A DNA stretch of 64,000 nt from DUQW01 sp050953825. GTDB taxonomy: Bacteria > Bacillota_I > Bacilli_A > Acholeplasmatales > Acholeplasmataceae. The notes below the pieces were generated by a model, which was not told where the DNA came from, ran no database searches, and saw only the letters and a list, made by a program, of their open reading frames with translations. A program made the translations under genes and the position numbers. The stretch is from NCBI GenBank assembly GCA_050953825.1, contig JBMNNF010000002.1, forward strand, positions 1-64,000, written 5' to 3'. This document shows, piece by piece, positions 41,052 to 49,873 of the stretch (positions within the stretch are counted from its first letter, which is position 1; every line of letters begins with the position of its first letter).

Positions 41052-42080
41052 TTATCCAACTAAACCGCTTCTTTCAACACCTTCGGTAAATAAGCGTTTT
41101 TGAACTAACATATAAATAATAATGAGCGGCGCCATAACAAGTATCGCCGAAGTATTTAATATCATTGAAGTAAATAGTGGGTTTTTAGAAACGTCTTGTC
41201 CAAATAATTTCAAGACTCCTGCGCTTTGAATGGCTTCGTGAATATTTTGGCTGACACCCATCATTCTTGTTGTTAAAGTATTAAAGCTATCTTTAATGCT
41301 TGAAACATATTGGAAAGTATAATAACTATCATTCCATTGCCAGACAAAGGTTAAGATTGCGGTTAAAATAATGCCCCCAGTGGCGTTAGGTAACATAACT
41401 CTAAAGAACACTTGGAATGGGTTAGCTCCATCAACAATTGCGGCATCTTCTAGTTCTTCTGGAATTGCTCTAAAAAACTGTCTAAATAGATAAATAAATA
41501 TTCCCGCTTTTATTCCCATTCCCGTTGCCGCAAGAATGTATAAAATCTTTGGAGATCCTAATAAGTTCTTACCTGTTCCTAAAAAGTTCATAAAACTAAT
41601 TTTAAGAGGTAGCTCGATTGTCATTGGTGGTACTACAATTGTAAAGATGACAAAGATAAATACTAAGTTGCGTCCCGGAAATTTTAATCTAGCTAATGCA
41701 TAACCGACAAATGATGTGACAATCAATTGTAGCGTAGTTACAATAAGTGACACTTTGGCTGTTGTCCAAAGTGATTTCCAATAATCTAACACTTTTAAGG
41801 CGACCTTTAAATTAGCCAAAGAAAATTTCATTGGAATCCATAAAACTAATGGATTATTCAAATCTTCAGGAGCTCTTAAAGCGATTGAGATTTGTTGTAA
41901 AAGAGGATAAATTATGATAAAAGATAATCCATACACCAATAAATATTTAATTAAACTTACTCCAAAATTTTTAGATTTATTCGCTATTTTTTTCCTTTTG
42001 TCCTTCGTACTTAAGTTTTTGTCGTAAAAACTTTTGGAGCGTTGTTGAATTGACTTGAATATATTATTTTTCCTTGTCAT
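41052..42080 (-). CDS. Carbohydrate ABC transporter permease, MalG-like (importer 1)
   Basis: 342 aa with six transmembrane segments. The EAA loop EELEDAAIVDGANPFQVF contacts an ATPase not encoded in the locus. The N-terminus carries a basic 40-residue cytoplasmic tail (KSKNFGVSLIKY). Its start overlaps the preceding permease by 17 bases. CUT1-type family, importing oligosaccharides. Confidence 0.9.
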   Translation of the reverse strand: MTRKNNIFKSIQQRSKSFYDKNLSTKDKRKKIANKSKNFGVSLIKYLLVYGLSFIIIYPLLQQISIALRAPEDLNNPLVLWIPMKFSLANLKVALKVLDYWKSLWTTAKVSLIVTTLQLIVTSFVGYALARLKFPGRNLVFIFVIFTIVVPPMTIELPLKISFMNFLGTGKNLLGSPKILYILAATGMGIKAGIFIYLFRQFFRAIPEELEDAAIVDGANPFQVFFRVMLPNATGGIILTAILTFVWQWNDSYYTFQYVSSIKDSFNTLTTRMMGVSQNIHEAIQSAGVLKLFGQDVSKNPLFTSMILNTSAILVMAPLIIIYMLVQKRLFTEGVERSGLVG

Positions 42081-43329
42081 AATAAAACACCCTACCTTTG
42101 AATAATAAGAAAATTAATCCAACTAACACTAAGTTAATTATAAAATAAGAAACGGATATGGCTGCACCTAAACCATATTCACTTTTAGCTACTGCTCCTT
42201 GTAAGAATCTTAAAATTGGCGCTCTACTAAAGCTATCAATAACTGTATAAACCGCAGCAGTTAAAACCATTGGCATAATCATTGGAACTGTAATTTTCCA
42301 AAACATTTCATATCTAGTGGCACCTTCAATTTCTGCAACTTCGTAAAGTTGACTTGGGATTGCCTGAATTGCTGCCACAAATATTAAAATTTGAATTCCT
42401 GATAAATTAACAATGGTAAATATTCTTTGAATGGCACTTAATACCACTTCTAATATTGAATCACCAATTCCAATATCCATAAAGAACCGTGTTACTTGGT
42501 TGACAAACGTGACATCTTCTTGCATGGCTTCAGCGAAATGTTGGCCAAATGTACCACTTAGTGTTTCAGTAATTACTGCTAGATTGTAAACTATAGGAAT
42601 AAAGAAGATGGCTTTAACAACTCGATGTCCTTTAAACGGTTTGTTTAATACTACCGCCATCAAAATACTAAATATTATGATAACTGGTAAATCGATTAAC
42701 AGACCTCTCATAAAATCAAGTAGTGAAACCGAGAAAATGCTACCGTTTAAGACATAATCTTTGAATAAATAGACATAATTTTTAATTCCAATAAAGTTCG
42801 TTTTCATTCCTTCAGGAGTTAACTCGGTTTCCGAAAAACTCCAAAGGAAAGTATCAATCATTGACGGAATAAATAATACCAACATTCCAAATAACCATGG
42901 GAGAATGAAAGCTAATCCCCAAAGCATTATTTGTTTTCGATATTCAATGTGTGAAAACCATTGTCGGAATTTCTTTAACAGAGGAAGTTTTTCTAATCGG
43001 CCTTGTTCTAATAAATTGATATTTTCTTGGTATCTTTTTATTTTTACTTCAATCTTCGTTACTTTTAAAGATAATGTGACCGCTCTTCTATGTCTTTTTT
43101 CAATTATAAATTCAGAAATCCTTCTACTAATACGCTCGAATATATTGAGTCTTTCACCAATTATTCTCTTAGGCATAGGAATTGATAGCTTTTTATCAAT
43201 CGCCCTTAATAGTAATTCACGCTTACGGCGAAGCCCATTAATTTGTTTTTCAAATTTGATTTTTAAATTAACGGTTTCTTCAGCAGAATAATATTTGATT
43301 TTTCTTTGTTTTCTAAACTTTTTAATCAT
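42064..43329 (-). CDS. Carbohydrate ABC transporter permease, MalF-like, with long cytoplasmic N-terminus (importer 1)
   Basis: 421 aa. The last 280 residues are a standard CUT1 permease with six transmembrane segments and EAA loop YEVAEIEGATRYEMF. The first 135 or so residues are an extra region rich in Lys and Arg, predicted to be helical (KQINGLRRKRELLLRAIDKK; IKRYQENINLLEQGRLEK). Ordinary MalF-like permeases of this size class lack it. It could bind the ATPase, a regulator or the adjacent Yip1/DUF5696 proteins. RBS is unclear; it follows the DUF5696 gene by four bases. Confidence 0.88.
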   Translation of the reverse strand: MIKKFRKQRKIKYYSAEETVNLKIKFEKQINGLRRKRELLLRAIDKKLSIPMPKRIIGERLNIFERISRRISEFIIEKRHRRAVTLSLKVTKIEVKIKRYQENINLLEQGRLEKLPLLKKFRQWFSHIEYRKQIMLWGLAFILPWLFGMLVLFIPSMIDTFLWSFSETELTPEGMKTNFIGIKNYVYLFKDYVLNGSIFSVSLLDFMRGLLIDLPVIIIFSILMAVVLNKPFKGHRVVKAIFFIPIVYNLAVITETLSGTFGQHFAEAMQEDVTFVNQVTRFFMDIGIGDSILEVVLSAIQRIFTIVNLSGIQILIFVAAIQAIPSQLYEVAEIEGATRYEMFWKITVPMIMPMVLTAAVYTVIDSFSRAPILRFLQGAVAKSEYGLGAAISVSYFIINLVLVGLIFLLFKGRVFYYDKEK

Positions 43330-43333
43330 AATA

Positions 43334-45856
43334 TCACGCTGCCTTTACAAAAGTTTCGGTTTCATAGTTGATAGTATATTTAACTCCATTACTATAAATC
43401 ACTTCAACTAATGTCCCTTGATTATTTAATGTTTTATGACTAATGATTGTTTCGTTATATATGCCAAGATTTTGAATTTCGGCTAATAGCGAATTAATAT
43501 CATCAATCCAGTTATTATAATATGTTGAATAATAATGACTATATTGAGTTTTAATTAGGTCGACTGTATCTTTATAACTTAATGTGAATTGCATTTTAGA
43601 TCCTGTTTCTAAAGCTTTTAATTTATACCATTCCATTGATTTAGAAGTATCTAAATTTGTTGATGGCATAACATAGTTAAAATAGCCACTATAAACTATT
43701 TGTAAAAATGGAATACTATAATCAGCTAAACGACTAGCACCACCAACAATTGGTGTATCTAAAAGTTTATCGGCATAGATGCTACCATATAAATTAGCAT
43801 TTCTTAATGCGACAGTTTTATTAATGTTTTTTAAATTGTTGGTTGTGTTTGCTAAAGTTTCTTTTCTAAACATTAATTTATTGTTTTTGAAATTAGCGGT
43901 AATTAAACTTGCTTCGTCGCTTAAGACGACATTGTCAATATAATTAGTTTTGTTAATTGTGTTATAAACTTTATTTTGTTTTTGACTATTGAAATAATGT
44001 AGTGGCAAACGATTGCGATACGGGATTTGCATTGCGGTATCAAAATCATAATACTTAACATCATTTTGGAATATATTTTTCGCTTTTTCATCGTTATTTA
44101 AGCCTTTGTTTGTATAGGCGCTTTGAACTAAGAATTCTAAAAATAATCTATTCCCGTTTGCCTTCATCTCTTTATCTAAATTAATTAATTGTTTTTTAGA
44201 GGTAACATTTCGATTAAACTTAATTTTATCCATCGAATATGGTTTAATACCATCATTAGCCCATCCTTGATAACTAATGTCTAGTTGTTGATTATCATTA
44301 TTGATTCGAGCCATTATTTCTGATATTTGTTTTGATGTTGTTAATGCTTGAACACTATCATATGGAAAACCTAGGAAGTGCTTTTGTCGAATATAACCAC
44401 CCAAAATAGTAAGATGCATAACATCATTAAAAGTCTTTTTTTCTAATTGATAAAGATTTACTAAGTATTTTTGATATAGTTTAGCTAATTCAAAATAATT
44501 GACTTCTGGATAAGTATCGTCAGTAAAAATATACGATGAAACAAAGTCTTCTTTGTTATATTCCTTGGTCCATATCGAAACTCTTTGTTGTTGCGACCAA
44601 CTTTGGAAGGTAAATCCATCACGTTCTCTAACATGATAACGATAATGAATCCAAGGAACACGGTTGGTATATTTACCATTACTCATTGTAACTCTATTAC
44701 CAGCTCTTATGCTGGTCATCGTATCGCTTTCTTCTACAACATTAATAAAGCCACTATTATTTTTGGTATACCCATACATCGGCATCTTAATTGTGTTTTC
44801 AATTGATGGCATAATATATGTTTCAGAACCTACACTTAAATCACGACCATAAATTCTCTTGTCATAAGTTCCGGTTCCAAAGTTTCCGTTAACATGGTCA
44901 ATTACAATTCCCGAACCATCTGGAATCACTGTGATACCTGTATCTTCTAAATTGTTAGAACCGAAGAAAGGTAAAACATCAATATAAGCGATTGGAAACT
45001 GTTCGGATTCTAAAATTGAATCTGCTAAAATTCTCACTTTAAATCCGTCATCGGTTAATTCATATCTAACTACAAATTCAAAATAAGGATTGTCTGGTGG
45101 ATCAGGGAAAGTAAACATTTTTTTATCTTCTTCCAAATGTTCTTCGGTGTATAAACTATGATTAAAGATGAGATTGTACGCTAGATCAACTGAATCTTGT
45201 GTATTAAATTTATTAGGAAGTGCAACAAAACTATCACTTTCAGTAACATACATATAAGCCGCTTGTAGTACTGTTATATCTCTTCTTGAAACTCCGCTAT
45301 TCGGAGTTCTAGATTTTTCCCTTAACGGTTCAATAATTAATTCATTAAACCTTTGATAAGTCATTTGATAAGGTAAATCATAGAAAGATTTTCTATTATC
45401 CTTACCGATTTCATATAATACTTCTAATCCGTTTTCTATTTCTTTAAATCTATATGTTCCAAGAGCAATACTTTTATCTCGAATTGGAAAGTTCTTTGGT
45501 GATTCTAATAACTTTTCAAAATATAAAACATATAAATCATGAAATTCAACTGGAGAATTAGCTTGAAGATTTTCCGGATTGGAATACCAAGTTTTACCGG
45601 TTTTCTTATCATGCAGTTCAAACTTAGTTGAACTCGCTTCTAATTTAAAATCAAATCGAGCATTTGAAACTAAAAACTTGTGATCCTCGGCATAATCACT
45701 AACCAAAATGTAACCATCTTTATTATATGGTTTTCTTGGAATGTATTCAGTTTTATTAGCTAATATCCGTATTACCACAAATGTCATTAACCCAGCGAGT
45801 AATAGTAGGGTAAGACTGACAACTATATATTTTCTAATTCTTTTTTTCCTAGTCAT
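43334..45856 (-). CDS. DUF5696-type membrane-anchored extracellular protein
   Basis: 840 aa. One N-terminal transmembrane segment (about residues 9-30), then a large extracellular part. Visible motifs are NNLEDTGITVIPDGSGIVID, GASRLADYSIPFLQIVYSGY and LDISYQGWANDGIKPYS. The family accompanies carbohydrate ABC transporters and Yip1 proteins in Paenibacillus-like genomes, from memory. Biochemical role unknown. The middle part has features of a barrel-like hydrolase domain, but I see no catalytic motif I can assign. Confidence 0.72.
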   Translation of the reverse strand: MTRKKRIRKYIVVSLTLLLLAGLMTFVVIRILANKTEYIPRKPYNKDGYILVSDYAEDHKFLVSNARFDFKLEASSTKFELHDKKTGKTWYSNPENLQANSPVEFHDLYVLYFEKLLESPKNFPIRDKSIALGTYRFKEIENGLEVLYEIGKDNRKSFYDLPYQMTYQRFNELIIEPLREKSRTPNSGVSRRDITVLQAAYMYVTESDSFVALPNKFNTQDSVDLAYNLIFNHSLYTEEHLEEDKKMFTFPDPPDNPYFEFVVRYELTDDGFKVRILADSILESEQFPIAYIDVLPFFGSNNLEDTGITVIPDGSGIVIDHVNGNFGTGTYDKRIYGRDLSVGSETYIMPSIENTIKMPMYGYTKNNSGFINVVEESDTMTSIRAGNRVTMSNGKYTNRVPWIHYRYHVRERDGFTFQSWSQQQRVSIWTKEYNKEDFVSSYIFTDDTYPEVNYFELAKLYQKYLVNLYQLEKKTFNDVMHLTILGGYIRQKHFLGFPYDSVQALTTSKQISEIMARINNDNQQLDISYQGWANDGIKPYSMDKIKFNRNVTSKKQLINLDKEMKANGNRLFLEFLVQSAYTNKGLNNDEKAKNIFQNDVKYYDFDTAMQIPYRNRLPLHYFNSQKQNKVYNTINKTNYIDNVVLSDEASLITANFKNNKLMFRKETLANTTNNLKNINKTVALRNANLYGSIYADKLLDTPIVGGASRLADYSIPFLQIVYSGYFNYVMPSTNLDTSKSMEWYKLKALETGSKMQFTLSYKDTVDLIKTQYSHYYSTYYNNWIDDINSLLAEIQNLGIYNETIISHKTLNNQGTLVEVIYSNGVKYTINYETETFVKAA

Positions 45857-45862
45857 CTTTAC

Positions 45863-46525
45863 CTACCTCACTCGCAATATCAATTCTTCATACAACGACT
45901 TTAAAAACGTATATACTTGTTGGAATATAGTTAATAATAGTAAACCGATGAATATCATAACTGCAATCGCAACCGCTGTAAATAAAATTGTTAAAATAGT
46001 TTTTAATGGACTATATTCATGAATAACTAAAAGTCCCATAAAAATTTTATATCCAGCTAAAAAACCGGCAATTGATATAACCGCATAATACAATTGAATT
46101 TCTTCTCTAATTAAGAAATTACTAATTATAGTAATCGGAATTGAAAGCCAAATATAAGGGATTAATCCATACATTATTGTCATAAATATTTCTTTCATCT
46201 TTCCTTTACCATCAAGTAAAGTCGTAACTGACCAATTTCCAACAGTTGCCAATATGATCGGAACCACAACCAATAACGCTGTTCTTCCTAAGTTAAAAGT
46301 TTCAGACCACGGACTCTTGATTAAAAAACCAATCATCGTTTCGGTAATGACAACTGACATAATCATCATAAAAAGATAAAAGATGGCGACATATAGCTTT
46401 CCTTTTTTCTGTTGTTTAAACTCTTCAAAACCTCTAATTGGATGCAGCAATATATATAAAGGAAATTTAAATGTATCTTCGAAAAAGGTTTTAATTGCAT
46501 TTTTTACCGTTTCAACTTTCATCAA
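45863..46525 (-). CDS. Yip1-family membrane protein
   Basis: 220 aa with five hydrophobic segments. The pattern LHPIRGFEEFKQQKKGKLYVA before the first helix, and the sequence between helices 2 and 3 (GNWSVTTLLDGKGKMKEIF), match bacterial Yip1/YIPF-type proteins. Its start overlaps the NHL/TPR gene by four bases and it ends six bases before the DUF5696 gene, so the three are translated together. Function in bacteria is unknown. Confidence 0.78.
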   Translation of the reverse strand: MMKVETVKNAIKTFFEDTFKFPLYILLHPIRGFEEFKQQKKGKLYVAIFYLFMMIMSVVITETMIGFLIKSPWSETFNLGRTALLVVVPIILATVGNWSVTTLLDGKGKMKEIFMTIMYGLIPYIWLSIPITIISNFLIREEIQLYYAVISIAGFLAGYKIFMGLLVIHEYSPLKTILTILFTAVAIAVMIFIGLLLLTIFQQVYTFLKSLYEELILRVR

Positions 46526-48042
46526 TCTAAACCTCCTTTATCACGTCGTATTGACTGCCTAATTGAACTAAATAATCCGTATGATGCGATAATTAAAATT
46601 CCTATAACCACATAAGGAACAACTTTAGAAATCTTTTGATTTCGATATTGTTCATAAGCTTTTGAATAATTGTAATAATCATGGCCGAGTTTTAAATTTT
46701 TAACTGCTGGTTCCCATTCTTGCTTGCGTAATTGTGATTTCCCAATTCCAGCATAAGCTAGGAAATAGTTAGAATTTAGTTCAATGACTCGTTCCCATAG
46801 TTCTTGGGCTTCGTCATATTTCATATCATAATATTTGGTAGTTGCTAAGTTTACTAGCTCACCAAATTCTGTTGGTTTATAGACAAATATTGCTTTTGAT
46901 ATGTTATCAGTAACTATTATATTTTCTCCCATATAAGTAATACTTGTTGGTGATTGGAGACCACCTTGATTATCAAGTCCTCCAAAAATATATAATAAGT
47001 GACCTTCAAAATCATAAGTAAAGATTCTTCCGCGATTACTATCTAAAATACTAAAGCGGTTATTATCATCGTGACAAGTAACATCAATAATGGTACTTGG
47101 TCCTAGGGGAACATTTTCACGCCATGTCGGAAATTTAGTATCTCCTACTACTGGAATATATCCGTTATTAACTAAAATGTTTCTGCCCTTAAAGTTCATC
47201 TTTTTAACTGGATTTGTAGTTTCGTTTCTAGAAACAGTATACAAATAACCATAATCATCGATATCAATGCTAGTGAAAGATGTTTGTAAATTTAAGGACA
47301 TTTTTGCCTTTTGACTTTTACTAGCCAGTTTATATACTACCGCTTTGAAAAAATCAAATTGAACTATATTAGTTCCAAAAAATCTAGTAAATTTTCTATT
47401 TTCATCAAATTCTAGAATCCCCTCAAAAGTATCTTTAGAAATAACCATCATTCTACCAGTATTATCAACTACGATTTTTTGAGGTTTAAATCGTGCGGTT
47501 TTAAACACTTCGTGTTGTTCTTCAAGTTGACTTTGAGTAATTCGTCCTATCATATTTCCAGTAGTAATATTATATATTGCTATTTTCTCACCTTCGGTAT
47601 CAGCAATATACAAAGTGTTGTTAATCGCATATACCCCTTGCGGTGATGTTAAACTATAGAAAGTTGGATTTTGTTCTAACGCCATCGCACTCGGGAATGT
47701 TTTGATATACTCAAAGTTTTCATTTAACATATAAACTTTATTTTCTTTACCATCGACGACAAATATTTTATCCTCATAGGCAAAGACATCTCTTAAATCA
47801 TCTAAAACGGCTCTTACGATTCTATCCTCTTCAGTTTCTAATACCTTAGGAATTATTTCTGCTGGCGGATTTCCTTCTGTATCAACAAAATTGGCGTTAG
47901 TAATTACTTTAACTAACTTCATCGCATGAGCCGAAGGAATTGTGTCGGCCCAAGGAGTATAATTGTAAGACGCATTTACTTTTACTGTTGGAATAAAGAT
48001 GGCAGTTATTAATATCAACAAAAATATACATATTTTTTTCAT
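46522..48042 (-). CDS. NHL-repeat beta-propeller / TPR membrane protein
   Basis: 506 aa. Signal peptide (to about residue 24, VNASYNY). Repeated propeller blades follow (YSLTSPQGVYAINNTLYIAD; LQSPTSITYMGENIIVTDNI). A TPR-like pair lies at about residues 395-460 (YDEAQELWERVIELNSNYFL), then a C-terminal transmembrane helix (about 470-488) with a basic tail. It is an anchored extracellular protein that may scaffold or sense the glycan. It is immediately downstream of the permease pair at 48051-49873. Confidence 0.78.
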   Translation of the reverse strand: MKKICIFLLILITAIFIPTVKVNASYNYTPWADTIPSAHAMKLVKVITNANFVDTEGNPPAEIIPKVLETEEDRIVRAVLDDLRDVFAYEDKIFVVDGKENKVYMLNENFEYIKTFPSAMALEQNPTFYSLTSPQGVYAINNTLYIADTEGEKIAIYNITTGNMIGRITQSQLEEQHEVFKTARFKPQKIVVDNTGRMMVISKDTFEGILEFDENRKFTRFFGTNIVQFDFFKAVVYKLASKSQKAKMSLNLQTSFTSIDIDDYGYLYTVSRNETTNPVKKMNFKGRNILVNNGYIPVVGDTKFPTWRENVPLGPSTIIDVTCHDDNNRFSILDSNRGRIFTYDFEGHLLYIFGGLDNQGGLQSPTSITYMGENIIVTDNISKAIFVYKPTEFGELVNLATTKYYDMKYDEAQELWERVIELNSNYFLAYAGIGKSQLRKQEWEPAVKNLKLGHDYYNYSKAYEQYRNQKISKVVPYVVIGILIIASYGLFSSIRQSIRRDKGGLD

Positions 48043-48050
48043 ATTATCAC

Positions 48051-48968
48051 CTACTTAATTCCTGAATGTGCCATCGTGTCGATAATCTTAGTTTGGCTAA
48101 TAATAAAGATTGTAATTGGGACTATTAACATGATGACCGACACTGCAGCGGCGGTACCAGTTCTAGCGATTCCGCCCGCAACAATTTGTGATAAAGCGTA
48201 ACTTAAAGGTTTTAAATTTTCAGTAAATATAAATGAACCACCATCAGTTGACCATAATTGTTGGAATAGTAAAATACCAACTGTTAACCATGCTGGTTTA
48301 GTTAATGGCATCACTATTTGGAAAAATATTTTCATTTCCGAAGCTCCGTCCATTTTTGCTGCTTCTAACAATTCTGATGGGATAGTAGTCATAAACTGGC
48401 GCATTAAGAATAGTCCCAATGTAAATCCCCATGCTGGAATAATAATTGCCCAGTGAGTATCAATTAAGCCCAGCCAGCTAATAATTAAATAATTGGGAAT
48501 AGCTGTTACTAATGTTGAAAACATTAATGAATAAATAATTAATTGATTAATAAAACTCTTTCCTGGGAAATTATGTTTCGCCAGTGGGTAGGCCACCATT
48601 CCGGCTAATAATATATGTCCAACTACCCCTACTATCGAGATAAATAGTGTGTTAACTAAATATCTTGTAATAGGAATTCTAGTGTTACCCAATAAATTAA
48701 ACAAGTCACTAAAGTTATCGAAAGTAAAGTTTCTTGGGAATAACTTTGGTGGGAAAATAAATATTTCATCTAATGGTTTAAATGAGTTAGCGATAGTAAA
48801 GATTAACGGATAAGCACTAAAAGAGGCAAACGCAATTAATATAATTGATAAAATTAAATCTCCTTGCCATGATCTGGATAATCTTTTTTTCCTTTTAGAA
48901 CGGCGTCTAAGTGTTCTAGACTTTGCTAGTTGAAGTCTAATATCTTTTATTTGATCTCTATTTTCCAC
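48051..48968 (-). CDS. Carbohydrate ABC transporter permease, MalG-like (importer 2)
   Basis: 305 aa, six transmembrane segments, EAA loop SELLEAAKMDGASEMKIF. The basic N-terminal tail contains a run of Arg/Lys (SKRKKRLSRS). It overlaps its partner permease by one base. CUT1 family. Confidence 0.9.
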   Translation of the reverse strand: MENRDQIKDIRLQLAKSRTLRRRSKRKKRLSRSWQGDLILSIILIAFASFSAYPLIFTIANSFKPLDEIFIFPPKLFPRNFTFDNFSDLFNLLGNTRIPITRYLVNTLFISIVGVVGHILLAGMVAYPLAKHNFPGKSFINQLIIYSLMFSTLVTAIPNYLIISWLGLIDTHWAIIIPAWGFTLGLFLMRQFMTTIPSELLEAAKMDGASEMKIFFQIVMPLTKPAWLTVGILLFQQLWSTDGGSFIFTENLKPLSYALSQIVAGGIARTGTAAAVSVIMLIVPITIFIISQTKIIDTMAHSGIK

Positions 48969-49873
48969 TATGTTCCCACCCTTCTAATTATTTTTTGTAC
49001 ACCAATATTTGCAATCATCATGATAAAGAATAGTACGGTTGCAATTGCACTGGCGTAACCAAGTTCCATACGTTGAGAACCAGCACCAAAATCCATTAAA
49101 TGAGTGACGATAGTATGTCCTGAATATTCAACTGAAGGGAACCCTAATAAACTTGTTGACAACGAACCAATACTAAATGATGATGTTATTTGCATTAACG
49201 CACCAAACATCAATTGGGCTTTCATTTGTGGTAGTGTAATATACCACAATTCCTGCCATCTATTTCTAATACCGTCAACTGCTGCAGCTTCATATAATTC
49301 TTTATCAACGGTTTGTAGACCAGCTACAAACGATAAGAAACTAATTCCTAAACTTAACCATAACTGAACGACAATTAAAATCCACAATGCGTTTTCTGGA
49401 GTTCTTAACCACAATGTCGGATTATCAATTATTCCTAAATTAAGTAAGAAGGCATTTAAATAACCGTACATATCACCGTGGAAAATTAATTGCCATAACA
49501 GAAAGGCGCTACCAGAAATTGAAGGCGCATAAAATATAACAGTTAATATCCATCTGATTTTAGGTGGAAGTTCATTAATTAGCCAGGCGAATAAAAACGC
49601 TGCTATATATGAAACTGGTCCAATGACAATCGCAAGAATGAATGTATTTCTTAACGCAATTAAAAACACTTCATCATGTAACAATAGTCTGATGTAGTTG
49701 GTCAACCCAATAAATTTTGGTGGATTAATAATATCGAAATAAGTAAAACTCAAAAATAAAGAGATAATGATTGGCAACACGGTAAATGTAATAAAGATTA
49801 ACATATATGGTGCCATCATTCGATAAAACACTTTATTTTTTCTTATTTCTTTGAGTAAACTTTTCTTCTTCAT
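48968..49873 (-). CDS. Carbohydrate ABC transporter permease, MalF-like (importer 2)
   Basis: 301 aa, six transmembrane segments, EAA loop KELYEAAAVDGIRNRWQELW. It overlaps the giant solute-binding protein gene by one base, so transport specificity is expected to be set by that protein. CUT1 family, with normal length and no long N-terminal extension. Confidence 0.9.
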   Translation of the reverse strand: MKKKSLLKEIRKNKVFYRMMAPYMLIFITFTVLPIIISLFLSFTYFDIINPPKFIGLTNYIRLLLHDEVFLIALRNTFILAIVIGPVSYIAAFLFAWLINELPPKIRWILTVIFYAPSISGSAFLLWQLIFHGDMYGYLNAFLLNLGIIDNPTLWLRTPENALWILIVVQLWLSLGISFLSFVAGLQTVDKELYEAAAVDGIRNRWQELWYITLPQMKAQLMFGALMQITSSFSIGSLSTSLLGFPSVEYSGHTIVTHLMDFGAGSQRMELGYASAIATVLFFIMMIANIGVQKIIRRVGT

